A stretch of 64,000 nucleotides of DNA from Hysterangium stoloniferum (lineage: Eukaryota > Basidiomycota > Agaricomycetes > Hysterangiales > Hysterangiaceae). Below are positions 23,317-34,855 of this stretch, one piece after another. Made by a program: the position numbers and the translations under genes. How positions within the stretch are numbered: position 1 is the first letter of the stretch; every line of letters starts with the position of its first letter. The stretch spans positions 1-64,000 of the forward strand of contig WHVD01000224.1 in assembly GCA_015178975.1 (NCBI GenBank), written 5' to 3'. Under the pieces are notes generated by a model, which worked only from the letters and a program-made list of their open reading frames with translations, made no database searches and was not told where the DNA came from.

Positions 23317-25939
23317 AGGTAGGCGTCACTTTAGTTTGGCACCTGTTTATGTAAGCAAAAAAGTGACCTACTTGCGCTCCTTTCTGTGCTTCCACAACAT
23401 AGATAATCTGTAATTAAAGCCGGAAGTGGAGTTGGGATCCATTCCTCCAGTTCTCAGGTTTAAAACTTGAAAAATAATTCACCCTTGCCAAGTAGTAGGA
23501 CTTACAAATTTTGACCTTTTTTTTGAGTCTCTGAATGCTTAAAAACTCATTTCCATGTGATTCTGAGATTTTCAAAATTTTGCAAGTGTCAGTATTGGCC
23601 GCTTACATAATCATCACGTGATATATTGGGCAGCCTTGTTTTAAGGGCCTAAAATTGGGAAAGAAAACTATTAAATTCAAATATATATACTTATCTTACT
23701 TACATAAAAATTCTCCTAAGAAAAAGAGGGTATAGCTGCATATGTACTTGTGCAGTAAGCTGTGTACTTGATCACAGGCCACATTACATAAGCAGCACAG
23801 TAGCAAATATGCAGTAGCCTGATCTTATGGACTGCTGTGGTTATTGTTCTACTGACCAAATATTGTTAGTCAATTGAAGAAATTGAAAGACTGGTTAACA
23901 CTGAAATATATCTACCTTCCAAAGCTCATGAAAAGGTTGAAGAGCTTCTTCAGGAGCTATAAGAAGGCCAAAAACCTGGGGACAACACTCTATCCACAGA
24001 ATCTGATATCATACTGGATCAATTGAATTACAAGGACTTACCAAAGCTTTGGCGAGCCTGTGCAGCACTGACTGTGAAGAGCAAAGATAAGAAAATTGAT
24101 GTTCTCTTTCGAGGACAGCTTACTGGGATGGTTGGGACATTGAACCTTTATCTTGACCCACAGCTCTCATATACCTGGTGTGAGGCTTCTCTTATTGCAT
24201 CAAAATCACAAGGCCATGGAGTTAGCCATGCATGCAATCTGTGAACATGGATACATCAGTTCCTGGGTTCTGGAAAATTACCTCTTCACAGATATGGCAA
24301 GCTACAGGGTACCCTTCTTGATGATGAGGACTTTTCACAAGCAATACAGATTCACCTGTCTGGAATTGCCAAGAACAACTATATCCGAGCTCAGGATATT
24401 GTTGACTTCATGCAGACACCAGAAATGCAAGAAAAGCTTGAGGAGATTGGTTCCAAGAAAAAGAAGATATCAATATGTATCACACAATGGTGGCTCCACA
24501 GGATGGGATAATGATATGGGAGGAAAAGGAATGGTATGTATGTTGATGGCCATGAGAGGGAAGATGTTGTCAAATACTAGATGAAATTTATTGAACGGTG
24601 GAAAGTCTATGACAAGTGGATGTATTCATATGATAATGATGGAAACTACGAAGGTGAACTCACTGGATTCCCTGTCCCACCTGGCCAACGTTTCCGGCTC
24701 ATTCTTATCACCCATGATGAATCAACATTTTATAAGACTGACAGTCAGAAAACCATGTGGGCCCATCAATCAGGTAAAGCAGTCCCATTAAAGAAGGGGG
24801 AAGGTGTTTCTCTCATGGTCTCAGATTTTTTGACTGTTGAATGGGGAAGATTGCAAAGTGAGGATGGCATGGAGTGAGTTAATCTTGCACTCTAAATTTA
24901 GAATTACTATTTAATCTATGAAATGCAGGTCAGCACGCATTGTCTTCAAAGCAGGAAAAAATCATGATGGCTACTTCTCATCTGATGATTTGATCACACA
25001 AGTTGACACAGCCATCAATATTTTTGAAGGACAGACAAATGGGTTTGCAACAGGTCTGTTCATTTTTGATAATGCACCAAGCTATCAGAAGTGTGCAGAT
25101 GATGCACTTTCTGCAAGAAAGATGCCAAAGTATCCATCTGCAACCTGGGTTAATTGCAAAGGAGGCTCTCACATGCAAAATACTGTGTTATCAAATGGAG
25201 ACACCCAGTCCTTTTATTTTGAAGAGGACCACCCTACAATGCCTGGATGGTTTAAAGGTATGGAACAAATCATCCAGGAACAGACCTATGGAGGGAAAGT
25301 GGCTTACTTGCACAATGTGAAGGTTTTAAATGTGTACAAGGAAAACTGACTGTTGCTGCCGTCGCCTTCTTTTTACCCAACCAGACTTTGTGGCACAAAA
25401 CAACTTAAAGAGTTCATCACATTGTGGGGTCACATCTGTGACTTCTACCCAAAATGCTACTGTGAGCTTAATTTTATTAAGCAGTAGTGGGGTGCAGCAA
25501 AGTTCCATTTCCGAAACACCCCCAAAACCAATAACATTGTTGAGATGGAAAAGAATATGCTTACATGCTTGGATGATATCCCATTGCTTCAAATAAGAAG
25601 GTATTTCTCTTATCCTTCTGCCCACTATTTGATCTCATTGTTATCCCATGCTAGATATGCAAATAGGTCTGCCCGGTTCATATCAGGTTATGACCTCGGA
25701 CTGTCAGGAGTGGAGACTGCAAGGGTCAACAAAAGATACCATGGCCATCATACATTACCTCCAATCATGCTTGCACAAGTACAGCAAGCTCAAATTAATA
25801 TGCCGGTACCATTATAGTGACTCCAATTCATTTTTTGACTTCATAATAAATTTTTCAAAAATTTGATTCACAAATTTGGCCACCCTTGGTGCTTAGTAAT
25901 ACAATTACATAAGGTGCTGAGCTAAAGCAACACCTGCCT
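23317..25939 (+). mobile_element. DDE DNA transposon with terminal inverted repeats
   Basis: The ends are inverted repeats of about 28 bp: left AGGTAGGCGTCACTTTAG..., right (reverse complement) AGGCAGGTGTTGCTTTAG.... TA lies just outside both ends, as expected for a TA target duplication. All seven differences between the two ends are transitions. The transposase inside is broken. MLKL-like exon 6 is missing at this site, so a deletion accompanied or followed insertion. Confidence 0.8.
23870..25817 (+). pseudogene. DDE transposase of a common agaricomycete family
   Basis: Read across frameshifts, the order is: N-terminal MVGTLNLYLDPQLSYTWCEA, a helix-turn-helix-like region, THDEST (first catalytic Asp near 24715), MVSDFL, FDNAPSY (second Asp near 25068), and CELNFIKQ near 25462-25485. 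In this family the third motif is usually ELNFIE, so the catalytic Glu is replaced by Lys here and is followed by a stop. It ends with RRYANRSARFISGYD-type sequence split by an insertion or intron near 25600. At least four frame breaks make it inactive. Family assignment is from recalled motif order. Confidence 0.75.
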
Positions 25940-25941
25940 TA

Positions 25942-26596
25942 TGTGATATTCGTAGATATACTTATGATACTGGAGAAGTCAGTATCGAAGATTTCTGCCG
26001 GCCTTATGTCTGCTTCGAATATTTCTGCTGGCCCTGGTATGAAGTGCAGAGAGCATGGAGAGTATACACACCACTTTACATAGAGAAAAACAGATCAAGG
26101 GTGTCTCTCTACACAAGTTGATGATCAGTAAGCACAGAAGTCTTTTGGAAATGATATTGAACCCTTGGCGGCAATAGTAAATGAATGGGAGACACAAGTA
26201 GTTGTGGAAATGCCTCAAAACCTGTTTGTCTCACTTCCCCCTTCATCAATGTGAGAGCCTGACAGAGTAATTTAGTCACTCCGGAGATGTGGAACTGTGT
26301 ACCATATTCCTGTTTGAGCCTACTTCTCCACGTTATATTTCTGGCCCCTCGGGGGCACCTGTCCTGGATGTGCAGTTGTGCACTTCTTATGATGCAGAGC
26401 CCAGTTGGATCCATGACCCTGTGTGGCCGGACACAGTATTTGAGCCAGACCTGTGAGTGTCGACGTTGTCCTTTTTTAATAGTATTAACATCTTGAATAA
26501 GGTATATATGTTATTTTCAGCTACCTAGGTGCATATGGGAGGATGATTAAGCTTGGACACAATCACACCCATCGAACATTTTCCCGTCAAGTCTAG
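25942..26596 (+). pseudogene. MLKL-like family, copy 3, exons 7-9
   Basis: Exon 7 begins near 25950 (RRYTYDTGEVSIEDFCRP) and contains an internal partial duplication of the ATTTCTGC region near 25990-26030. Exon 8 (TQVVVEMPQNLFVSLPPSSM) and exon 9 (YLGAYGRMIKLGH ... TAG at 26594) follow. Exon 6 is absent. Confidence 0.7.
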
Positions 26597-26768
26597 CTAT
26601 ATCATTCTGAGATATAAAAGCTCTTTATTTACCAGAGCTTTGGAGCTCTGCCCATAATTAAATTGTGAACAGAAGATGTAAGGGTACGTGAATGTTGATT
26701 GTCAAAAATAATTACAAAAAAAGTAGTTCTTCGCTGTAACTGTGTGACATCGTGTAACATGTGCTGGA

Positions 26769-27353
26769 TGTTACGACCCGTTCCCGGATGTTTCAATATC
26801 CGACTTCTGATCTCCAACTTCCGACTTTCAATCTCCGACTTTCAATATCTGATATCCGACTACGGAACATCATAGTTACCGTAACATCCGAATTCTTCCC
26901 TTGTTCCGCATTTGGTAATTTGTCCGTTGACAAGTATTCACTCATTTGTTGTTGTATTCCCGTCTCGGAATATTGTCTTCCTAATATGTCTTATTGTATT
27001 TCCGTTTTAAGATTACTTCCATTTCCATCTTATTATGGTCTCAGTTTGTAGTACAATAACGAGTAGACTTATATTAGTTTCCGCGAATTTGTACTTTACC
27101 TTAGATCTGATATCGACTTAGTTTCTTATTCCTCCTCCCGTCTTTCTGTACGCTCGATATTCGGAACTCTTCGGAACTCTGAATATCCGTATCTTCCATT
27201 ATAAGTCTCACCTCCGAAATTAAGGACATTGAGCGTTTGCGTAGAGGCGCAGCACATAAGCTGAAGCCGACGTCCTGACCCTATCGTCGAGTTTCCGACT
27301 TCCCGGTGACTTCCCGATAGTTCTGGAATAAGTTCCCGACACGGCACTTAACA
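26769..27353 (+). mobile_element. solo gypsy-type LTR, 585 bp
   Basis: It runs TGTTACGACCC...CTTAACA and is flanked by perfect 5-bp repeats CTGGA (26764-26768, 27354-27358). Empty sites at 38812 and 52757 read GTGCTGGAGTCC. It is closely related to the LTR at 31176-32606. Confidence 0.93.
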
Positions 27354-27358
27354 CTGGA

Positions 27359-29058
27359 GTCCTATGTCTTGCACTCATTCTTCCTCCAGACTTTCTCACA
27401 TTCCCAGTCCTTGTCTTTCAGAATTCTTTCGGAGAGAAAAAACACCACAATGCTTTGACAAAGAAGCATGTCCTCCTTTCTTCCAATGGAAATGAGATTT
27501 CACTAGCCTTCCACACATACAATCTCTTATCCTGTCTCACTCACGCCTGTTCCTGCACCGAAGAGCTCCCAATATCCTGTTTTGACTTTCATATGCGCAA
27601 GATAGCGGACTTAATCCACTCAGGCTGGTTATCGCACCTTCATGGCCATTTCCTCTCTCACACCGCCGGTGTCCCTACCACCACTGAAGTGCTGGTGAGC
27701 CCATGGAACCAATGCTATCAATGATGATCACCTCATCCATCCTTGACGCCACTGCCCGTATTCCAAGAATCATCAAACGCACCATGCTCAAATCCCTTAT
27801 TGGAAGAGTCCATGAGGAATTATCGATGGCGAAACAGCAAGCCACACAAGAGTTCTTCGCATATATATTAAAATCCTGCATCAACAAGCTAAAAACATGT
27901 CCCGGAGCCGGAGGCTACTGTCATCTTCTGCTTTGAGGTGGAGCAAGAGTCACGGTTGTTGAAATCTGCTAGCCTGGGAATCACAGTACAAGGACTCTCT
28001 ACAATTGGAGCGTAGCCACTAAGAGAAGAGCGGGTAGATACTAAACCGGTGATATTGCTAGGCTTTCAGATGAGGGATCTACTCCTCATCTGAACTAACT
28101 ATATACTAGTATACATGGTCTGTGCACTGGTCTGTGCACAATGGTGTGCTATGGATATAGTGAACTCTAACTATATATATCAATCACATGTGTGAACCGG
28201 CCGGAACCTATACAGTCACAAGACGAGATATGAGATTACGATTAATCACGTTATCATATTCTAACAATGGTGTATATAGTGCAAGGGGGTGTGTACTGTC
28301 GTGTGGAAGAGCATGATGATTTGAGCATGGGTATCTAATCCTGGCTTTGGAGAGGTGTTGGATGGGCAGGGGAAGCTGTGTGAGTGCATAGGGGGTGTGT
28401 CGGGTAAACATGTGGTTGAGTATTTGTGTCCACGGTGTGAGGCAGGGATTCTACCATAGGTGTGAGTCTTTCATAGTGTCATCCTGGTACTATCAGCTGA
28501 TATCGACTAAGTCGTGAATGTGTTTCCAGACATGCACGTGTTGCAACTTTCCCTGATATTTTTATTGTTCATGTGACGAATTTTCCATATGTGAATTGGG
28601 TACCTATAAAACGTGTTCAGTGGTGGTTGTTCTCCTTTCATCTCTTGTCATAGTCTTCCCTTTTTTTGTCTTGAAGACATCCCCATCAAGTTGCCTGACG
28701 ATGTTGTTCTTATTTTGTAATGAATACCTTGCCTCAGGACTGCAACCAGGTCAGACGCTGCCTCCAGATGGGGTTTGCATCCAGTCAAAGTCCACTCATG
28801 CACAGGTCAAAATCACTCCCAGCCAGATACCATATTCACAGGTTTATATCACACAAAGGGTCGCTTGTGCATTCTGGGTACTACATCATGCATAGTCGGA
28901 TCGAAATGGGAAAGGGTGGTGCAGATGAAGGGAGTGTGTTTTTAATGACCCGAGAAGGTTATGAAGGTGGAACGTGGGAGCATGAGGGAATTGAAGCCAT
29001 TGGCGCACCTGTATGCCCATGCACCAAACCATGTACCTTTTCAATATTTCCATAATCC
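27359..29058 (+). pseudogene. deubiquitinase relic, copy 3, with C-terminal His box
   Basis: 27780-27880 encodes MLKSLIGRVHEELSMAKQQA then TQEFFAYIL, the USP box with DAQEFF changed to ATQEFF. The cysteine-insertion region follows after a solo LTR (28272-28560). 28810-28910 reads ARYHIHRFISHKGSLVHSGY then YIMHSR. In active USPs this His box is HSGHYV; here the catalytic His codon is TAC (Tyr). With the gene split by stops and an LTR, it is dead. Confidence 0.7.
27957..28266. mobile_element. solo LTR, 310 bp
   Basis: It starts TGTTGAAATC and ends ATTCTAACA. The flanking 5-mers are ACGGT (27952-27956) and ATGGT (28267-28271), a duplication with one transition. The empty site is the uninterrupted GAGTCACGATGTATGTAGTG at 53777. 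Confidence 0.8.
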
Positions 29059-29379
29059 AAAGACTTACTCTTGAAGATGCACAATTGCACACCAGTGTGC
29101 ACCCCCTCAGAACTCCATTAATGCAAAAATTCATGGCTGCATTATCGAACAATCTTTTGTCACCTGTGTTTATGTGGCTTTCTGGTGTGAACATCATACA
29201 TTTACTGGTACTCTGCAAAATAAGTACGGGGCATTTATTTGTACCCAGAATCTCTCTACTTAATGGGTTTTAATTGGAATTTGCGTTCCCTTTAAAAAAC
29301 TCCTGGGATTTTCATATTTACCCATTTTGTATATTTTCAACTGTTATATAAAGTAGTTACTTGATGCTGAACTTCCTAA
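29059..29379. other. AT-rich spacer
   Basis: No gene or repeat is recognised. It ends in the TAA that is duplicated on the far side of the TIR element. Confidence 0.4.
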
Positions 29380-29998
29380 GGAGGATGGTCACACTTTATT
29401 GAATATACAAAATTTTACTGAATAATCCTCATATTTTCCAAGTGAGACTATTCCTTCTGGCCATGACAACTTATTCTATGAGTTTATATTTAATTACCTG
29501 AAATTTCATCTTTAAAATATGCATGCCTTTTTAAAATACACACAAATGACATAGTTACACAAGATTATTTGGGTTAACCTTGATTATTTGGGTTAACCTT
29601 GATTATTTGGGTTAACCTCGATTATTTGGGTTAACCTCGATTATTTGGGTTAAACAAGATTATTTGGATTATGACTTAATCTTTGGGTTATGATTTATTC
29701 TCTTGTATACAAGCAAACTTTCAAATATATTTCATATAATTTAAATTTAGTTGGTTTAGAGAGTTAACCAGAACTATCTGGGGTACCAATCCCCATTGTG
29801 CAATTTATTCCAAAAGAATAATCTACAGATGATTGTTTGACTAAATTTTGTCAGATATAGGGTAAATATTAATATTTTTGCATTCTTCAGAGTGATACCT
29901 AATCAACTGAATTTGATTAAATATTAATTTTACAACAAACAATATAAATATATATACTTTAGTGGATAAATAACTTTTAAAGTTTTGGGTTATCCTCC
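29380..29998. mobile_element. non-autonomous TIR element, copy A (619 bp)
   Basis: The ends are GGAGGAT...ATCCTCC, and TAA is repeated on both sides (29377-29379, 29999-30001). It is almost identical to 44219-44899 outside a central minisatellite. It has no coding capacity. The 3-bp target duplication and short inverted ends fit a cut-and-paste DNA transposon derivative. The superfamily is undetermined (PIF/Harbinger is one option). Confidence 0.88.
29563..29657. repeat. minisatellite inside TIR element A, 5 x 19 bp
   Basis: Units read GATTATTTGGGTTAACCTT with C/T variants. Element B carries a different 19-bp unit at the same internal position. Confidence 0.92.
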
Positions 29999-30189
29999 TA
30001 AGTGGGTCCCAGTGTTTCATTGCTATGAACTTGAGCAAGGCGAGCACTGGCCAGCAATTGTCACAGGAATCTTTAGACATATTTGATGGCACTCTATGGG
30101 AAGAATTTTCCTTCAAGAACTAGAAAGATCACACAATGAGCACTTCCGTTCATCCATTCCATTCTATCCCAGATAGAGGGTTACACTTT

Positions 30190-30640
30190 GAGACCTTTTT
30201 GCTACTTCTTTTGGACCTGGTGTAAAGTAGGTACTAATAAATCTAGGCAGATGACCTGGGAAGCTTTGATGACTGCATTGGTGGTGTTGGTGAGAGATAG
30301 TTGTGGACCGCTGGTGAGGAACCTAGCCACTGTTGAGGAGATGGAGAAGGACACGTCTGATTTTGTGACTACAGTGAGGTATTGTGCGTGTCATTGACAA
30401 GGAGGGAGGCCATTCCTTGAAGAGTCAAACCATCCTCAGGTACATCATACTCATCCAATGTGTTCGAGCCTGTCTTCTCTCCAAGACTGACAAGAATCAG
30501 AAATCTTGGAAACAGTTGCTACATGGTGTCCACCCTCTAATCAATATTCACACTTCCAGCCTTTTGCATACACTATCCCCTATCCTTTCTCACCCACGGC
30601 TGTAACTGCACCCAACCTTCTTGCATTGTATTGACCATCA
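30190..30640 (+). pseudogene. deubiquitinase relic, copy 4
   Basis: An open stretch at 30255-30396 reads WEALMTALVVLVRDSCGPLV then EEMEKDTSDFVTTVRYC. It is followed, after frame changes, by a Cys box region near 30500-30522 with AACAGTTGCTACATG (NSCYM intact). Later sequence parallels 39370-39560. Only this N-terminal piece is present. Confidence 0.5.
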
Positions 30641-30959
30641 GATGCCAACATGGCAGAATCCTCTCAGGCCAGAAAACATGCCCACACTGATTTCCCATCC
30701 AACTACCTAAAGATGACGTACCTATTCCTATTTTGGACTAACCTGCTACCTCGGAACTGGAACTGGGTGACACCCCACTTTAGGATGGTAATTGTGATGA
30801 GCGCTTATTGGTATGTACTTATATCCCTCGCCTATTGCATATTCATTCCATTCTGAATCATGTTGAGTTCATCCACCTTGCCACTTTTCCCCCCTCCCAT
30901 TCCACATCTCTCATGTTTAATGTCATCCTACATTCCCACCTCACTTAAATAATCAGTCA

Positions 30960-31175
30960 ATGAGTTTAAGGATAGGATGGCCCATGCACTGGAAGAGGCT
31001 AAGGCAGCTCTGACTAAGGCCAAAGAGGAAATGGCAAGATATTACAACCAACATCAGATACCAGCTCCTGATTTCAAGATTGGAGATAAAGTGTATCTAG
31101 ATGCTAGTGATATTAGAACCACTAGGCCATCAATTAAACTATCCCACCATAACTTGGGTCCTTTTACTATACAGG
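30960..31175 (+). pseudogene. gypsy integrase C-terminal fragment
   Basis: The frame includes NEFKDRMAHALEEAKAALTK, PDFKIGDKVYL, RTTRPSIKLSHHNLGPF. It matches the integrase tail of the first gypsy element ([27 protein letters not shown]). It runs directly into an LTR start at 31176, so the chromodomain and the 3' internal region are deleted. Confidence 0.85.
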
Positions 31176-31261
31176 TGTTACGACCCATTCCCGGATGTTT
31201 CAATATCCGACTTTGATCTCTGACTTCCGACTTCCGATCTCCAACTTCCGATTTCTGATCT

Positions 31262-31936
31262 GGAGGGTGTTTATAATTACTATAATCTCAAATATTTACT
31301 AATAAAAGTCTTATTTTTACAAAACTCCATCTTTAAATAGTGATATCTATTCTGAAACAATTATATCATCAAAAAACAACCATCAGAAATAGTTCTCCAT
31401 ATTACATCTTATACAACCCATAGTTATTTAACAAATTCTATTGTATATAATTTCCTTCCTTTTACAGATGTCTACTAATACTTTTATTAGTACTTTGTCT
31501 TTTAAAAGCTGTAATGTAGTTATTTCCTAGTAAAATATATGAGATGTCATTGGAAATTTTTCATCCTATGGCCTTCTTTATTAAGTGAAATTACCTATAT
31601 ATTCTGGGTATGTTGAATCAAGTAGAAATCTGTTCAGATTGACAGATCCATTCCGAAGTAATACATATGTATTTAGAGGTGCCAATAATATACATATGCA
31701 TGGAATGGACTATCTAAAGGTATCTACTTTTTGAAAGTATTAGTGTTTCAAACTACTAATTTTTTTTATTGTCTACTCGTGTCCAGAAAGATTCTTTAGT
31801 TTGTAATGTATGAGAGAGTTTAAAACTTTTTGAAAGTTTTAAAAAGCAAATTATGTTTGAATCACATCCCAGATGTTTAAATGACCTTTAGAGTATATTA
31901 GAATTTGGTATACTTAATAGTTTTCAGATATCCTCC
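31262..31936. mobile_element. TIR element nested in LTR (675 bp)
   Basis: It starts GGAGGGTGTTT and ends ATATCCTCC. TCT lies on both sides (31259-31261, 31937-31939). Removing the element and one TCT restores the LTR. The interior is unlike elements A and B, but the end motif and 3-bp duplication match, so it is probably a different non-autonomous member of the same group. It is AT-rich and noncoding. Confidence 0.8.
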
Positions 31937-32340
31937 TCTCCGACTACAGAACATCATAGTTACCGTATCATCTGCATTCTTTCCTTGTTCCGCATTTGGT
32001 AATTTGTCCATTGACAAGTATCCACTTGTTTGTTTGTTGTATTCCCGTTTCAGAATATTGTCTTCCTAATATGTCTTATTGTATTTCCGTTTTAAGAACA
32101 CTTCCATTTCCGTCTTATTATGGTCTTAGTTTGTAGTACAATAACGAGTAGACTTATATTAGTTTCCGCGAATTTGTACTTTACCTTAGATCTGATATCG
32201 ACTTAGTTTCTTATTCCTTTCCCATCTTTCTGTACGCTCGATATTCGGAACTCTTCGGAACTCTGAATATCCATACCTTCCGTCGTAAGTTTTACTTCTG
32301 AAATTAAGGACATTGAGCGTTTGCGTAGAGGTGCAGCACA

Positions 32341-32510
32341 AAGGCTAGCCTGACTCCGTCAAGTGGGACATAGCTGATAGACGAAATTCCAAATTACCTG
32401 AGTTCAGAGGTAGAATTTAAACCTTAAGTTATTAACTTAATTTTCCAGGAACTGATTTAGCTAGAACTTTAATTGTAAAAATAACAAGAGGATGTAGATC
32501 TGGACTCCCT
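32341..32510. mobile_element. short insertion in the same LTR (about 170 bp)
   Basis: The LTR at 26769 reads CAGCACATAAGCTGAAG without a break; here about 170 bp separate CAGCACA from TAAGCTGAAG. Ends are AAGGCTAGCC and GGACTCCCT. The inverted-repeat character is weak, so the class is unknown. Confidence 0.6.
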
Positions 32511-32606
32511 TAAGCTGAAGCCGACGTCCTGACCCTATCCACGAGTTTCCAACTTCCCAGTGACTTTCCGATAGTTCTGGAATAAGTTCCGACACGGCAC
32601 TTAACA

Positions 32607-33650
32607 ACAGGCCAAAGTCCAGCCTCTCTCCCAATCTTCAACACCACCCCATTCGCAGCCATTCCCAACCGGTCATTGTCAGAAGGGATTATTTCCTACC
32701 TGGAATAGTGGCACAGAGGCGGTTGTTGTGGTTGATTGAACATAAGGAGGTTCTGGGTGTGTCATATTAAAAATAGTATGAGTTGACTTATACAATCTAC
32801 AAGTGGTTTAATGGACTTGTAATAGAAGTACTTGTATCTCAATCAATGTCTCAGTTAGTTAATCACCTTCTGAAAAGATAGGTTTGGTGCTAGTTTAGGT
32901 GTACACCGTTGAAATAATGCATTAACCTCAGAAACATTGTCCACAATTAGCATTTTCATATAAAACGTTGAGGGAATAGGGAAACCGCCCCTAGGAGGAA
33001 GATTTTTCATCATTATTTCCAACATGATATTAGTCACCATCATTCTCCTGTCCTTTTTTTGTGAAGATATCAACGGTCCTTCTGTGCAGTGCAATGTGGT
33101 GGTGGAAAGTGACAGTAGGCTTGAACCGTTTGTGGACTGGATAGCTATGATGGATAATATGAGTGTACATTATATGGTGAGTAACTACACACATACATGC
33201 AATACATATATATATTCTGTCAGTATAATAATGAACATCTCACGATAAAGCACCACTATGCAACATGCAAGTTTCAGATGAGAGAAGGATCAATGGGATA
33301 TTATTTTCTAACCTGCAACTTTTCAAGACCGACAGAGATATCGTAATCAAACCCTCAATATTGGTCATAAATGTCTAGAACAATATGGGGTACGAGGGTA
33401 TCTTTGAGTAGGAGCGATGCGAAACAGATATATGGCTATCTCAGAGTCCATGCCATTGTGCATGCAGAGCCCTTTCCAAAGATTCAATGCAGTGTAATTA
33501 TTCTATGATGTTGTTGGTAAATTACATTGTGGAGGTCCAGTAAAATTTGTGATTTGCACAGGGAGCGTGAATAAAGGCAAAACAGGGCCTGTGTTACTGC
33601 AATGTAATTTTTAATATTATGTGGGACTACATATGACAAAGACGAAGGTG
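32607..33650 (+). pseudogene. deubiquitinase UBA region relic, copy 5
   Basis: 32640-32765 matches the first-UBA segment at 12270-12380. 33060-33180 matches the second-UBA segment at 12430-12540, with more substitutions. About 250 bp at 32769-33022 has no counterpart in the other copies and is probably a further insertion. 33240-33650 matches the tail block at 12610-13020. Confidence 0.55.
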
Positions 33651-34855
33651 GATGCAGCGGTATGACAAACCGAAGAAATGACGAGCAATGGCTAATCTCC
33701 CTCACGCAATTACCATATTGTATAACAATATCACTGTTTGGTTGGATTTTATACTCGGAACTGATGGAGTTATTTTTATCATCTTCTTTGTTAAGGAGTT
33801 ACTCACTTTTAACATTTTTATCCTCAGTTAACACATCATGGTACTTTCCATTCTACTCGACAAACCATTGATAAGATCGTGCGGCTTTTCTTTTAATTAG
33901 GAATGATATATCTAATCTGTTGTATTCGAGCAATTCCACTACAGACAAGGTCCACATCGTGATTACGGCCTTTTATTGTAAGTATGTTTTTGTTGGGATG
34001 AAATTAACACTGGATTTTCCCTGGCGCTCCATCCCACGGGGACAGCCTATAACAAATACAGCGCCTTTCCCTGATCTTCCTCCTTTTTTATTGTCGACCT
34101 TCCCCGTTATACTACCCAATCATGATGTACCTATTTTGGCCTAGCACCTTGCCTTGGGACTGAGACCCTGCTGTCAGGTGGCAATTGTGGACATTTATTG
34201 ACATGTGCTTATTTCCCTTATCTATTCCCATTCGTATTCACTCCATTCTGAACCATGTGGAGTTCATCTGTCTTACCATGTTTCCCCACTCCCTCCCATT
34301 CCACATCTCTCACATTTAATATAATCCTACATTCCCCCCTCGCTTAACTCTGGCCTCTCCTATGCAAAAGCCCCTCCCTCCCAATCTTCGAAACTGCCCC
34401 GGTCGCAACGATTCCCTACCGGTTGTCCTCAGAACACATTATTTTCTACCAGAAATAGTGGCTTGGAAGCGGTTGTAGTGGTTGATTAGTCATATAGAGC
34501 TTCCGGGCGTGTCGATGATAACAGACACCGTTGTTCTCTTTCTTTTGTCATTACAGGTATCAATGATCCTTCGGTGCAGTCGAAAGTTGCGGCTGCAAGT
34601 GACAGTGGGCCTGAACCATCTGTGAAGGAAATAGCTATGATGGGGGGTGTGGGATGTACGTCTTATGGTTAGTAACTACACGCAATACATATATGTTTGC
34701 TGTGAACATAACATGAACATCTCACAATAAAGCACCACTATGCAACATGCAAAATTAGGATCAGGGACGGATCGATGTGAGATTATTTTTTAACCTGGAA
34801 CTTTCCAAGACCGACAGAGGTATAGTAATCAAACTCTTAAGAGTGGTCATGAATG
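33651..34855. other. leader fragment plus deubiquitinase relic, copy 6
   Basis: 33651-34060 is a leader-type segment. 34060-34330 is related to 30690-30950 (dispersed repeat, unassigned). 34330-34855 matches the UBA and tail segments at 12220-12720. All are frame-broken. Confidence 0.5.

Larger units (their letters stand above)
31176..32606 (+). repeat. gypsy LTR with two nested insertions
   Basis: It starts TGTTACGACCC and ends CTTAACA. Without inserts at 31262-31936 and about 32341-32510 it would be about 586 bp, equal to the solo LTR at 26769-27353, to which it is closely similar. With the integrase fragment just upstream, it is the 3' LTR of a truncated element. Confidence 0.88.

Noticed and set aside
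30977-31216. 79-aa protein ending in VLRPIPGCFNIRL
   Set aside because: The last 13 or so residues are translated LTR sequence. Only the part before 31176 is integrase.
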